64,000 bases of DNA from Sisyra terminalis. Its lineage: Eukaryota > Arthropoda > Insecta > Neuroptera > Sisyridae. The notes beneath the pieces were generated by a model that worked only from the letters and a program-made list of their open reading frames with translations, had not been told where the DNA came from and ran no database searches. Both the position numbers and the translations under genes were made by a program. Where the stretch lies: positions 5,952,001-6,016,000 of the forward strand of contig OY292280.1 in assembly GCA_958496175.1 (NCBI GenBank). Direction: 5' to 3'. Each line of letters starts with the position of its first letter. Positions within the stretch are counted from its first letter, which is position 1. Shown here piece after piece: positions 27,501 to 42,500 of the stretch.

Positions 27501-30500
27501 GGATACATTCTCAGAGAAAAAGGATTCATATTTGTTGATTTAGAAGAGAAATTGGAAACGTCACGAAAATAACCGAATGAAATCTTAAAATCCCTAAAAC
27601 GAGTTATGGACTATCCCGATTAAAAAACCTTCTCAAAGATAGACAACCCTGAAAACTAGAAACCCCAAAAAAAAGATCCAACACCAAATTCTATGTTCTA
27701 AATTTCAAGTCGCATTGCCCATATTTACTGTGAAAGATTACTGTGTTTAAATTACCCGAACTATTTTCACTGTCGGTTGTTTCCAGCACCAAATTTAAGA
27801 AGGCCTGTGCTTCGTGGTACCTCAAAAGCATTTCCTTGTCGTGGTTCCGTTGCAAATGTAGAAATATTGAGTCCAGCAAAAGCAAATTGGGACTCTGGAA
27901 ATAGGCGTCCATATTGGGAACCTCGCTAAACGTGGAGAACAGTAGTTCGACTTGGCGACATTTCGGCAGAATATTTAGCAAGTTAAATGCGAGGGGCATC
28001 TGATGGATCCGTTCCTCAATCAACGGAAAAACCAGTTCACTGAAATTGTAACAGGTTAAATTTTTCATCAAACAATTGAGCCGAATTTTCATAGTGAATC
28101 AACTCTCAAAAGCAATCTATTTATGTAATCGGATTTCTTGGAATCAAAATCCAGATAATTAAAAAAAAAAGTAAGAATACAATATTTTTACTATAGGTTA
28201 CCTTTTGTTACCTAAAAGTAAGGACTAAATACCTTGTTTGGGTCGATTCAGGATTAACAGGACTGGGAATTTTCGAAATCAAGCAAAAGTCCTCGTAATT
28301 TGATGGCGATATTATAATGTGTTCTATGCAAATGTTGAGGGCTGCATTTTCGGAAGTTTTCCGGTTTTTCATCGCCTCGTAAATATACTGTTGCTTCTGC
28401 TGACACATCAAACTCAAATGTTCCAACGTTAACAATGAAGAAATACATTGCGAATCAACCTCTCCAATCTATAAATAAATATATACCTTTAGTCGCCATA
28501 TTGATCAAATGAAAATTACAGATGATAACAGTGAAAAGACGAATAAATTCCCACTAAAAATGTATTGGTAATAATTATTTTGGGAATACTGAAGTTAAGA
28601 ATCTAATTTTATAATTATTTTTATTCGATTTACGTAAGTCGAAAAAGTATGTACCTAAGTCGAAAAAGTAAATGTATACTTGTGAGTGTAGTACAAATAA
28701 CTATTGTTTCAATTTTGAATTGACTGTTGTCATTGGTTTCAACTGTCATTTCGTTTTCATTCAATTGCAAATTTCTGTCATTTGTCAGTTTTGTCGATGT
28801 TGGGCTGTAAATATTCCCCAGAAAGTTACAAATTTTCAAATAATTGATTAAATTGATGGCTCATATTCCTTTTGGTGGCATCAATGTTTTGCTACGTTTC
28901 ATTTGTTTTTAACAAAATTCGCGATTTTTTGGGGGAATTCAATTCTAATATCGTATAATTTGCCCTTTTGTTGGTATACTTTCATTATGACCTGATTTAT
29001 TCGCGAATCAATTTAAAAACAAAGCATAAAATACAACATTGCCAAATAATGATGTCGCTAAAAGGATATGAGCCAAATTGGTTATTTATATATACTGTAG
29101 ACTGATTCAGAAAAAAAATGATGAATTTTTTTTTTATTAATTATATCGAAAATTTTGTTGGGAATAACAAAAAAAAATCCTGTGAAAGTTTAAGCTCTTA
29201 ATATTAATATTAAGACGTGCCGCATCGCAAATTTCGATTTTCCATTTAAATAACATGGGAACAATATTCTTTTGCACTTTGGAATTTTATAGCTCACGTC
29301 AAAGACAATATTTCGGAATGACCAAGGTATAATTTTGTAGAAAATTGAACGATCTACAAAAAAGGTCTCTGACAAATTTTTGATATATTTATTCCATCAA
29401 AAGTTATTTGAGGTCAAAGTTGAACTAAAGAGAAATTTGAATATTTTTTTAATTTTTTGACGCAACCATCAATTTTATGAGAAAATTTTATAGCACATTT
29501 TTTTAGAGCTCTTTTTTTCCGATAACTTATCTCCATAAAAGTTTTTGATATTTTTCACAGGTCCTAAGCTATTTGCATTTTTTTTTAATTAAAATAAAAA
29601 AAATAATTTTTTTGTTAAAAATATAATAATTCAGAGAATATTATTAATTTAAAATAATAAAATTACGAATATTTTCAGTTTAATGCAAATAACTTATGAC
29701 CTGTGAAAAATATCAAAAACTTTTATAGAGATAAGTTATAGAAAAAAAAGTGCTCTACAAAAAATGTGCTATAAAATTTTCTCATAAAATTGATGGTTGC
29801 GTCAAAAAATTAAAAAAATATTAAAATTTCTCTTTAGTTCAATTTTGACCTCGAATAACTTTTGAAGGAATAAATATATCAAAAACTTGTAAGAAACTTT
29901 TTTTGTATATCGTTCAATTTTCTACAAGAACATACCTTGATCATTCCAAAATATTGATGGTTGCGTCAAAAAATTGAAAAAATATTAAAATTTCTCTTTA
30001 GTTCAACTTTGACCTCGAATAACTTTTGAAGGAATAAATATACCAAAAACTTGTAACAGACCTTTTTTGTAGATCGTTCAATTTTCTACAAGAATATATC
30101 TTGGTCATTCCGAAATATTGTCAAAAACGTGAGCTATAAAATTCCAAAATGCAAGAAAATATTGTTCCCATGTTATTTAAATGGAAAATCGAAATTTACG
30201 ATGCGGCACCTCTTAATATTAATATTAAGAGCTTAAACTTTCACAGGATTTTTTTTTGTCATTCCCAACAATATTTTCGATATAATTAAGAAAAAAAAAT
30301 TCATAATTTTTTTTGAATCAGTCTAATATACTGTATAATATTTCATATTAATATATATATAAATTAACTGTTTATCAATTAAGTATGGGTTAGTTGTTCC
30401 AAAAATACTTATCGAAAACATTTACCATACAGAAGTGGATTGTAGTCATAAACTATCATGAATAGTTATGAATAAACAGTCAATTTCATATACAAAGTTT

Positions 30501-33500
30501 ATATAAATAGCCAATTATATCTACAAGTTGTAGAAATAAGGACTGTAGTAAAAATTAAATTAACACAATATAAATTGTATATTTCATGGCCCAATTATAT
30601 CTATGGATTGAAACTGGTTTTTATTTCAAGTATAGAAAACTATAAAACAATATATTGTATCAATCGACTTTCTTTGCATTATTTTACATAATGCATTGAA
30701 TAATTTCAAAAAATACCGTTTTAAAATGTATTTAAACTATTGTGTATTATTATGGCTATGATTCAAAACTGTAGAAAACGTTAAGTTCGACGATTTCATT
30801 GTTTTAAATAAAAATTAACAACTGATGGTGATTGTTACTTCATCGTTGATAAATTCAGTTGGTTTCCCCTACCGAAAACCTACTAACATGTGTTAGCGAT
30901 CGACTCGATTGCGTTTTTAGTACTATCAAAATTGGCTATTTGTACATATTGTATAGTATTTCCCAATATTACACGATATACACAATTAACTACTTGCAAA
31001 AATTTGCATCTTACATATTATATGAATTAACTGTTTATCAATACAGCATGGGTCACTTGTTCGAAAAATATTTATTTAAAGTATTTACCATATAGAAGTG
31101 GATTGTAGTTATAAACTATCATTACTGTCCGACCGAACTTTCGGTTTTGGCTGTCGTCAAGCCGAAACTACGACCAAAACTGAATTCGTGAGATAAATAA
31201 AAAACTATTGTTTTTCACTTATTATTTGTTTCTTCAATTATGAATACTGAAAACTATCAGTTCAATAATATTTTGTTTAATATTATCTTTAATATTTTTT
31301 ATTTCAGTTCTAAAGAAAACTCGTCATAGTTAAGAAGAAATTGTATAGTTTTTAATATATAAGAAAGACTACTTTCTATATTATGTACCTTAACATATTA
31401 TATAAAAAGTAGTTTTGTTTTGTAACTGTTTTTTTGGCTCAAGAGTACTTTAGCACACCCACAATTTGACAACGTTGCATTTTCGACTTTGTTTTTAATT
31501 TAATTCGCGATATTTTTGTCAATTCAATTCTAATATGGTATAATTCTTTCTTTTGTGGTTAAATTTTCATTATGGACCGATTTAATCGCGAATTAAATTA
31601 AAAACAAAGTCGAAAATGCAACGTTGTCAGATTGTGGGTGTGCTAAAGTACACATGAACCGTTTTTTTTATTATTTTATGCTATTCGTAACTAATATTAA
31701 TTAAATAAATTAAAAAGAAATATTAGGTGCATTTCTTTCAAATCAACCTCATATTTCAGCATATATAATTTATTTGAAATAACAAATGATAATATGTTAT
31801 ATTAATGGTTAGCTCAAATATTAGAGACTAAATGGTTAATGAATACCTTTAGGATTTGCAAGTAAAGACTGGATAATTATGATTAACTTTTTTTACTACC
31901 ATAACATGACCTTATATGGAAGTTTCGGTTTCGGCCGAAATTGAAACTGAAGCCGAAATTCGGTTTCGGCTGTAAAAACAATTTTCGCTCGGACACTATC
32001 TATCATGTATAAATATGAATAAATAGGTCATTGTATATAGATACAGGTTGTCTAAATAATCAATTGCGTATACTTTAGACTGGGCCAAAAAAATAGACTA
32101 TTTTTTTTTTTTGAAAAGTATATTGATAATAATGTTCAAGATGACAAAAAAAAAATTATCGGAAAGGTTTGAGTTCTTAATATTAATAATAAAAGGTCTA
32201 TCATCTTTCATTTCGATTTTGTATTTGTGCTTTCATTTTAGCATCAATGCTGTAAAACTATCAAGATAAAAAAAATCATCTGCATATATATTTATAGAAA
32301 ATTAAATTTCCTACAAAAAACGTCTCTTTGGAAATTTTTGCCAGACACGCCGTTTCCGAATAATCAAGCTTTAAATATTTATATAATTTTTAGATTTATC
32401 TTCTTTATTTTGGAATTTTCTAACAAACGAATAAATATATATATAGAAATGAACAATATAGATTCTTGAAGGGAATTTAATGCTCTACAAAAAAGGTCTC
32501 CTAACGTTTTTACATAAAATCACTCTTTCAAAATTGGTTCAACAACGAAAAAAACAATAATTTAATTTTTCCTTCAACTTTAATTGTGAATAACATTTGA
32601 AAAAAGTGATTTTATGTAAAAACGTTAAAAGACCTTTTTTGTAGAGCATTAAATTCCCTTCAATAATCTATATTGTTCATTTCTATATATTCATTTGTTC
32701 GTTAGTTACAAAAATCCAAAATAAAGAAGATAAATCTAAAAATTATATCAATGTCTGAAGCTTGATTATTCGGAAACGGCGTGTCTGGCAAAAATTTTTA
32801 AAGAGATCTTTTTTGTAGGGAATTTAATTTTCTATAAATATATGTGCAGATGAATTTTTTTACCTTGATAGTTTGATAGCAATGACGCAAAAATGAAAGC
32901 ACAAATAAAAAATCGAAATTAAAGAAGATAGATCTTTTAATATTAAGGGCTCAAACCTTTCCGATATTTTTTTTTGTCTTCTTGAACAATATTTTCGATG
33001 TACTTTTCAAAAAAAAAAAAATAGTCGATTTTTTTGGCCCAGTCTAGTGTACTTACAGTATGTACAAATAGTAACATAATAAAAATTATATTAATACAAT
33101 AGTAATTGTTTAATTTTATTTCCCATTTATATCTTTGTATTGAAACTGATTTGTAATTCAAATATAGAAAAACATAGGGCGATAAAATGTTTCAATCTAC
33201 TTTCCTTGCAATATTTTAAATATTGCGTTGGATAATTTCAAAAAAATTATATTTCTTTTAAATGTATTTAAAATATTGTGTATTAATATGGATATAGTTC
33301 AAACTATTAAAATTGAAAACGTTTGACTAAATAAAAATTATCAAATGATGGTGACGATGGTAACTATTACTTCGTCGTTGATGAATTCAGTTGTTTTTTT
33401 TTTACCAAAAAAACATGTGCTAGCGATCGAGTCGATCGACTTGACCGCGTTTTTTACTACTTTAAAAATTGACCAGCTTCGGTTTGAAGTTGCTTAAAAA

Positions 33501-36500
33501 AACGACGCTAAAGAAGTATAATTTCAAAAGTAGTAGTTTTTGGTAGTATTTTTCAAATCAACTAAGCTCTGATAAATATCTTAAGAAAAAAAAAACGAAG
33601 AATAACCTCTTAAAGCTTAAGTAAATGGTATGAAGGATCTCATTTTTTGAGAGACCCGCTTTTTGTCGAGGAAAATCAGTGGACAAAGATGATTTTTGGA
33701 GAAAATTTCGGGTGAAATTTTGACTAAATGTAAAAGATGAGTTTTATTTGAAAATGAATGGAATGATTAAGGTTGAGAAATAAAACGAATGTTGTATTTT
33801 AAATCGAGTTTATTTGAAACAGGTAGTTGGATACAGAAATTAAAATGGTAGAAAATTGATGTGGTGTTAATTGAATCGTTTGTGTCCATGATGGTTTTTC
33901 TTAGTACATAAAAGTGTTAATAGATGGAGTGCATTACCTAGAAATTGTTATAATCTCAAAAAAATCAAGATTATGTTTTGACAGAAACAAAAATAATTTG
34001 GGCACCTTTTCGATGTTTTAATTGTTGTTGTTTTTGGGGGGTACTCACTGGTCGAATTGGCATTTGGTGGTTATGTGCGGTTGTTTTAGATGAATTTTGA
34101 GAAATTGAAAGAAGTTGGAGGAGTTGAATCTCACTTTAAATACCAAGTGCAGAGACCACTACTCCACTTACTTCTTATTCTCCGTATTTGGAACGTCGAG
34201 AAATCCGAAATCGGTGGCCAAATGAATGGAGACGGCGAATTTGAGCCGTAAGCTGGAAGAGTTAGATCTGGTAGTTGGCAATTATAACGATACTAGACCT
34301 ACACTTCCAACTTGCAGCCGAAATTCGGGAAACGGGATTCGCGTGAAAATCCAGCACAGAAATCCAACGGCTCGACGGTATACTTTAGATTCGTTATCAC
34401 CGACTGATTCAAGATTACAAACGTTTTATTTGGAGTGAACTCGAAATGATAGCAAGCCGTTTTTCGAAGATAACAGCCGCCAGATAGCACACACTTGCCT
34501 AGTGTGTTCAAATTATATTTGGATAGACCGATAATAAATGGCTGAAGTCATAAACCCGCAAATCCACTTCACTGTTTTCTTTCAAACTGGAAAACTGTAG
34601 TTGGATCGATAGATCGCTCGATATTTATAGTGAATCGATTCGGATGATTTTTACATATTTTTTTATCTTTTGGGTTGGGCGATAAATACACATACGAAAA
34701 CTCGATCACGACAACACGCTTTTTCATATCTTGCCTTGATTATTTACTCAGGCCGGTGTATCGATTGGATCAATTTACGTTTCAAGATTGACGTGAACCA
34801 ATCCAAAATCAAATCAACGGTGATAAGGCATATAGCACTCGGAAAATTCATTGAAAACCCTCCACTAATACCAATGATTCAATGATAACATTCGGATTAA
34901 TCATTTCTTGCCAAATACCGACACCGCCACCAAAAGCTACGTGCACTTTCACAACTCACTCGACATTTTCAAAAGCACCTAAAGCAACTGCACATTGCCA
35001 CCAACGCGGAAAAACTGCCAATTTTCCATCAAATATGCCCTAAAAAGATAACCGAACAATGTAAATAATTTACTGCTCGGATATTACGTAGCAAATTACA
35101 TACCGACCTCTTTTTCAAAGAAAAGCCCCAACGACATTCCTCACTCCACCAGCATTTCAGACTTAAACTATCGAAACTATTTCATTGTTAACAATTGTTT
35201 TTCATCGAACTACCCGAAGAACCAACTTGATTTTAATTAACCACCATATTAAATCAATGGTTCCTAATACCTCGATACCGCCCCTCAAAGGTTACCAACT
35301 CCAAATTTCCGAAAGCCAATATATTATATTGACTAATAATTTATCTTTCGTCGCTACATTGAAATTGAATTGAATTAAAGACAGAATAAAAAAATTAGAT
35401 GTTGAGTTAGTGGTATATACAAAAGCTACTTGTACCCATGCTTCTATAAAATGCGCCGTTTATTTTGAAAAAGAGTTAAGTCCATTTCAAGAACATTCCC
35501 TATAGTATTATCATTTTTAGCCATAGGAACATAAGATACTAAGGAGGAGGAAATTGGCGTTTTTGTTAACAACTAAAATGAAATCAGTAGTTTCTGAAAA
35601 CTTAGCAGTTAAATAATTAACATACTTTGTTCTAGTTACAAGAAGAATTATAATATAGAAAGTTTTTGAAATGGACTTACGCCACTTTCAAAATAAACGA
35701 GTCAAATATTGTCTTCTTTCTTCCCAATGTTTTACATATTTAGACTTTATACATTTGGTCATTATTCAAATCACTAATACGTTAACTTCAACCTAATTTG
35801 AGTAATTTTTGTGAAAAAAAAAGATACTGTTATACCTTCTTTTACCCTCGTAAATTTGTGCACAATTTTTTGTATAATTATTAGACTGGGCCAAAAAAAT
35901 CGACAATTTTTTTGAAAATTATATCGAAAATATTGTTCAAGGTGACAAAAAAAAAAAATAACGGGAAGATTTGAGCCCTTAATATTAAGAGGTCTATCAT
36001 CATAATTTCGATTTTTTATTTGTGGTTTCATTTTTGCGTCAATACTGTCAAACTATCAAGGTAAAAAAATTCATCTGCACATATATTTATAGCAAATTAA
36101 ATTCCCTACAAAAAAGGTCTCTTTGAAAATTTTCGCCAGACACGCCATTTCAGAATAATCAAGCTTCAGACATTGATATAATTTTTAGATTTATCTTCTT
36201 TATTTTGGAATTTTGTAACTAACGAACAAATGAATATATAGAAATGAACAATATAGATTCTTGAAGGGAATTTAATGCTCTATAAAAAAGGTCTCTTAAC
36301 GTTTTTACATAAAATCACTTTTTCAAAAGTTATTCACAATTAAAGTTGAAAGAAAAATTAAATTATTGTTTTTTTCGTTGTTGAACCAATTTTGAAAGAG
36401 TGATTTTATGTAAAAACGTTAAGAAACCTTTTTTGTAGAGCTTTAAATTCCCTTCAAGAATCTATATTGTTCATTTCTATATATTTATTTGCTCGTTAGT

Positions 36501-39500
36501 TAAAAAATTCCAAAATAAAGAAGATAAATCTAAAAATTATATCAATGTCTGAAGCTTGATTATTCGGAAACGGCGTGTCTGGCAAAAATTTTCAAAGAGA
36601 TCTTTTTTGTAAGGAATTTAATTTTCTATAAATATATGTGCAGATGATTTTTTTTACCTTGATAGTTTGACAGCATTGACGCAAAAATGAAAGCACAAAT
36701 AAAAAATTGAAATTAAAGATGATAGACCTTTTAATATTAATATTAAGAACTCAAACCTTCCCGATATTTTTTTTTTTTTTGTCACCTTGGACAATATTTT
36801 CGATATACTTTTCTCAAAAAAATATCATCATTCTATCTTTGATCAAATTTCATAGGATATGAATTCCTATACTGACAATTATAGAGATTATAACGTTTTT
36901 TTTTTAAATTGTTCGAAACGGTTATGGTCGACTTGACTAGGTTTTTTAAGTACTACCAAATCGCTTTCAAAAATCGACCAGATTTCGCCCGCTTGAATTT
37001 TCTCGCTAACTTTTTACAAGCAACTTCATACTGTAGCGTCAAAGCATCATTTTTTTTTTAAAAATCACTCCCATTTTTTTTTATAACGCCAGTAAAGAAG
37101 TATAACTTCAAAAATATATTAAATTTGCTAAGTGTTTATCGATTGTATGGTAAAGAAGCTGACATTATTTTGAGAAATATAAATTGAAATCACCACTATC
37201 ATTGCTTCTATGTAAGGTCGACAAATGGCGGCCTTTTATAAAAGCCTAGGACATACTTTTATAAAAACATTTACGAAAAGTATCAATAAAAATTCAACCC
37301 AAAGCCCATAAGGGTTGTGCAGAATTTTTGGACCAAAATTCAATTGAAGTAGGAGAAAATTTTGAAGATATTTCCTTTGTATTATTAGCAATTCTTTGAT
37401 TTTGTTTTTTGTGTAATAAATGAAATTTGTTTATAATGAATGTATGTAATTCATTTATAGTACTTGTTTGTTAGAAATGAAAGATAAGACAAGTATTTAT
37501 TTAAGTTTATCGCATTTTCGAGACGATTCACCTGTTAAGATATCATTCTGGCTATACTTATCGTTTCCACTTTTAATATTTCAATTTGTATAGAAATATT
37601 ACAATTACACATATTAATTTCATCCATTAAATCGATGATTTTTATGCACAATCGCATTTGCACCCTTTCGGGCCTTTTTTGTAGAGCCTCAACTGTTTAG
37701 CTGAGGCATGGCAAAAACGCAAACTTCCACGTTGTTCATGGAATTATTGAGGATGTGATAATGTTGTTCAATTAATATTTCAAAATAAATCTCAAGGTTT
37801 CATGAGAAATTTTCTTAAAATAATCGATGTAATTGAACTTTAACTACAACGTATTTAATATTTTTTTCTTATAAGTCCAAATGAAAATTTGATTACGTTG
37901 GTCAATTTCATTAGTAATTATTTGCAAAAATGTTAACCAGATATGTTAGACACTCAAAGATAAATATTACTTTTAATTACAAAATTATTTCTGTTATCTA
38001 AAAAATTTTCCGTTCATTTTCTAATGAGAGAATTAAAAAGATTCAATGGAAAAAAATAAGGATGAAATTACTGTTTAACCCTTATACTACCACGTACCTT
38101 TTTTGTAGAATGATAACAACCCGGATACCCTAGTACCCAATTAATTAATATCTTTAAAGTTATACAGACGTTAAATATAAACCGTAATCCATTATAAATT
38201 AACATTTTTCAATCAAGACTTCAACTTTGACCTTAAATAACTTTAAAACAAGTAAATTTATCAAAAATGGTTAAGAGACCTTTTTTGTAGAGCATTAAAT
38301 TTCCTTTAAGAATACATACTGTTTAATTTTTTTCAGTGGGATGGTTCAAAGTTTTGAGAAGAAAATGCGCTTTAGATTGAAAAATCAAAAATTGAGATTT
38401 CAGATCTCTTAATATCAATATTAAGGGCTTAAATTTTATCAATAATTTTTTTTTGTCATCCTGAATAATATTAGGGAAATATCTTTTAAAAAAAGTTTTT
38501 TTTCTCAGTCAGTCTAATATTTTAATGGTGAAATTAGATCAAATTATATATTTTTTGCTTTGAACAGTTATACTATTTATACAATATATAAAATTGTGGT
38601 CTTCTTTATGAAATATAACTTACAAAAGTTAAAGCAAATAAATTACTGACTAAGTAATTACTACTATGAAATGTAATTGACAGTTGATTTGGTGTTATTG
38701 AGAATTGTTACCGTACCTAAAGAAGTCGGGAAGTCGGGTTCGTTGGGATCTATAAGAATCCATCTTTAAATCGTCACCCCGGAAGAACCGTAATCTTGCC
38801 AAATATTACATTCTCGGGATATTTTGTCAGGGTTTTTTTGTCTTGAGGATATTTTGTCCGGGGTTATTTTTTAAGGATATTTGATCGGCAGATATTTTGT
38901 CGAGGGAACCACGAAATTCTACAAAAATGACTCGATGACGGATTTGGTCAAAAGATGAATATTTATTTTTGTATAGTATCCACAAATTGCCAGAAAGATG
39001 GCCAAAATCTATCATCAATTGAGGGAATTATTTTAAACGAAATAAGTATTTCCATGTAGAACTAATATAATAAATATAAAGCATAATGAAACATGTATAA
39101 CAGTTACGGACGGATCCAATACTACATGATGACCACTAAGGAAGATTGCGTAGCAATCGAAATACGTATCTAGGCAACACGTCAAAAATACCTTTGTTTT
39201 AGCTGTTTACAACAATTGTTTACAAAAATGAACATTTTTTGTTTAATTTTTGTCAGTTTGGAGAAGTTGACTGAATCGGAAAAATGTGGAAAATATTTCT
39301 TAACCTCAAAAAAGCACTTAATGTGTTACTTCACATATTTATATTCAATAATTTTTTATGGGAAAATTGGTTTTCACAAACGATAAAAATATTTGGGTGA
39401 AAAGTGTGTATATGTCTCGATTTTTGTTATTTTGGAAAAGTTTGTGAAAATATAGCTTAAGAAAAAAAAATAATTTCATAAATGCCTTTTTTTCTCCAAT

Positions 39501-42500
39501 TTTTTAGGTGGGGGGGAGATTCTGTTATTTTTTCTTTTGGTTTTATTTTTAAACAAAAGTTTTCTAAATTTTCCTATATTTTTGCTACAATAAGTCGCTA
39601 AAAACCGTATTTTATTGCCATTTTACTATAGTAAACTCTCGATTATCCGTGTGCGGATTATCCGGTTCGTGGATTATCCGTGCATGATTCTTCAAATATT
39701 TGGAGTGGAATCAAAGATTTTCTTAATACGTAAAGCCATTAGCATGTTAAAACAATTCTGCCTTAGACAAGCAAATTATTTTTGGTGTATTGCCCAGATA
39801 TGTATTTCGATTACCAAGCAATCTTCCTCAGGGATGATCAAGCAATTATTGATGTATGTTCCAAAACTACTTGATCACCACTGAAAAAGATTGCTTCGCA
39901 ATCGTAATACATCCGAAATAAATCAAAAATTATTTGATCACCACTGAAGAAGATTGCTTCGCAATCGAAATACGTATCTGGAAAATACATCAAAAAATTT
40001 GTTTGAACTTTTGTTCAAATTTATGATTACACGTTACTTTGGTAATGTATATTACATTTATAAGACCACAATATATTATTTTTTTTAGAAATAAATATAT
40101 TTTAGTTTGGATTACTGTGTTTTTCGATAATTCGTGCCATTTCGCCCCAACATTAGCCCCGATAATTGTGAGTTTACTGTATATCAGTGGCTAAATATTT
40201 AATTTTTGTAATTAATTAATTATAATTAAACTATTTTGTCACAAAAGAAATTGTTTCTTTCACAAACTCTACGAATGATTTCCTATCGATTGGGTAATTT
40301 GGCCAATCGGTAACGGATGCAAATTTCATCGGAATTCGGGATGGAAATCCCGAATTTTATTACTGTATAAGTACAAAAATTATATTTACAATATAAATAT
40401 GTTTCATCGGTTTTATTACGTATGTAGTTAATTATAAGTCTTCTTTTTCATTATGAAATGATAATTTTTGCAAATAAATTTTGGTAAGTGGGAATAATTT
40501 TCGGAGAAATATAATATTTATTTTGCTTGAAAAAAATGGAATAAATGTTGTGGAACAGGTAGAAATGAACTAATTTAACAAATATAAAGTGGAAAAAAAA
40601 AACGAGAAAGAAAAAAAAACGACACAGATAAGGAAGATATCAAGAATAAATACAACATTTTCTGTTATCATGGAGAACTAACACTTAAAGTAGACTTAAA
40701 AGATAAATGAGTCCACAGCGATAAGGCATTTTTTTCGAGAAAAAAAAAAGAACTTTAATCAAAGGTGACAAGGAAATTTCGACACGTCGACATCAATTAT
40801 AAGAAAATGTGCAAAAGTTTTTCCCAGAAATGATTTATTTTTTTTAGATGATTCATACGTCACCACCTATACTAATTATTATCGTTGGCAAAACTTATTT
40901 TCCGTGGTGTCGTCAGTAATCATCCTTTTATTGTCCTGAATTCATGGGGATTGAGCCATATCGTAAAAAAATACACCACTTTAATACCTAATACAACTTT
41001 TAATCAATAGATGTTGTTATTTGACCCAATTAACTACACCGGCACACAAAAAAAAAGTGCTCTGTACTTTTGATCGGACCTACATAAATCTACGTATTTT
41101 GACCCCCTGAACACGAATCCGGGGTCGGTTTAACCCTTACACCCTCAAAAACCCGAGAAAACTTTAAAAAACCGAAAAAAATGGTTAAAATCGGCAGTTT
41201 TGGTGACATAAAAATTTTTTTCAACTAAACTGAGCATAATTTTCATGTTTTCCGATCCGCTGAATACAAATTCGAAGTTTATGTAGACCATACGCCGTTT
41301 TTATTGTAAGAAAATTGCAAAAAACCCTTAAGAATTGTAAAAAATTGCGGCTATTGTTCTAAAATTCAAGATTATATGATGAAAATAAACTTTTAAATCT
41401 CTACAAAGGATATTTTGCATATTATTCTATTTCTGGAATATGATTTTTGAAGATTATTTGGCTAACCGCGATTTTGTTATTTCTATAGATTTTTTACGAT
41501 TAACAAATTTTTTTTTAATTCCGGATCAATAAACCTCAAATTTATACTCAACAGATTTGCCAACATGTCAAATTTATTATGATTTCATTAAAAATTTGAT
41601 ATTTATCACAAGAACTTTGATTTTTCTGAAATTTTCAGGATTTTTTGCTATTTACATGGATTTCTAAGAATGGCTGGACCGAATAACTTCAAGATTTATA
41701 TTATGCGGATTAGAATACATGAAAATCACGATTTATCTAGCTCCTTAGAATTTTTGTACACAATTACTGCAATTTCTCGCAATTTTCAAAGATTTTTTGC
41801 AATTTTCTTACAATTAAAACAGCTTATGATCTAAATAAACTTCGAATTTGTATTCAGCGGGTCAAAAACATGAAAATCATGCTCGGTTTAGTTCAAAAAA
41901 ATTTCTATGTCACCAAAACTGCCGATTTTAACCATTTTTTTCGGTTTTTTAAAGTTTTCTCGAATTTTTGAGGGTGTACGGGTCAAACCGACCCCGGATT
42001 CGTGTTCAGGGGGTCAAAATACGTAGATTTATGTAGGTCCGGTCAAAAGTACAGACCACTTTTTTTTTTGTGTGCCGGTGCTATCCTTCACTTGTTTTTA
42101 CATCCTTCGTTTAATCGTTTTATTATCCTTTACTTGGAAACTTTACAGTAGGATATTGTTCTTATGCAGCAGCTTTTATTTATTATCTTTCATATGGACG
42201 ATTTTGATCCAGAATTTTACATCCTACTAGGTACTAACTAAATTTGACATTCATAGTATTCCAGTTGAAATTAATTATAACAACGACAAATAATTTTTTT
42301 TCTGTTATAATAAATTATTGTAGAGTTTCAGATCCTCGATGATGATAAATTGGTAAAAATATTCAGAGGAATAGGATCAAATAATAATCAGTCAAAACTA
42401 TTTATTACATGCGCGATGTTTCGACCCGGTTATTGAGCCTTCCTCAGGCGTTTTGAAATATCATAGCCAATTTTTTGGGAGTTTTATGATTGTTTTTACC

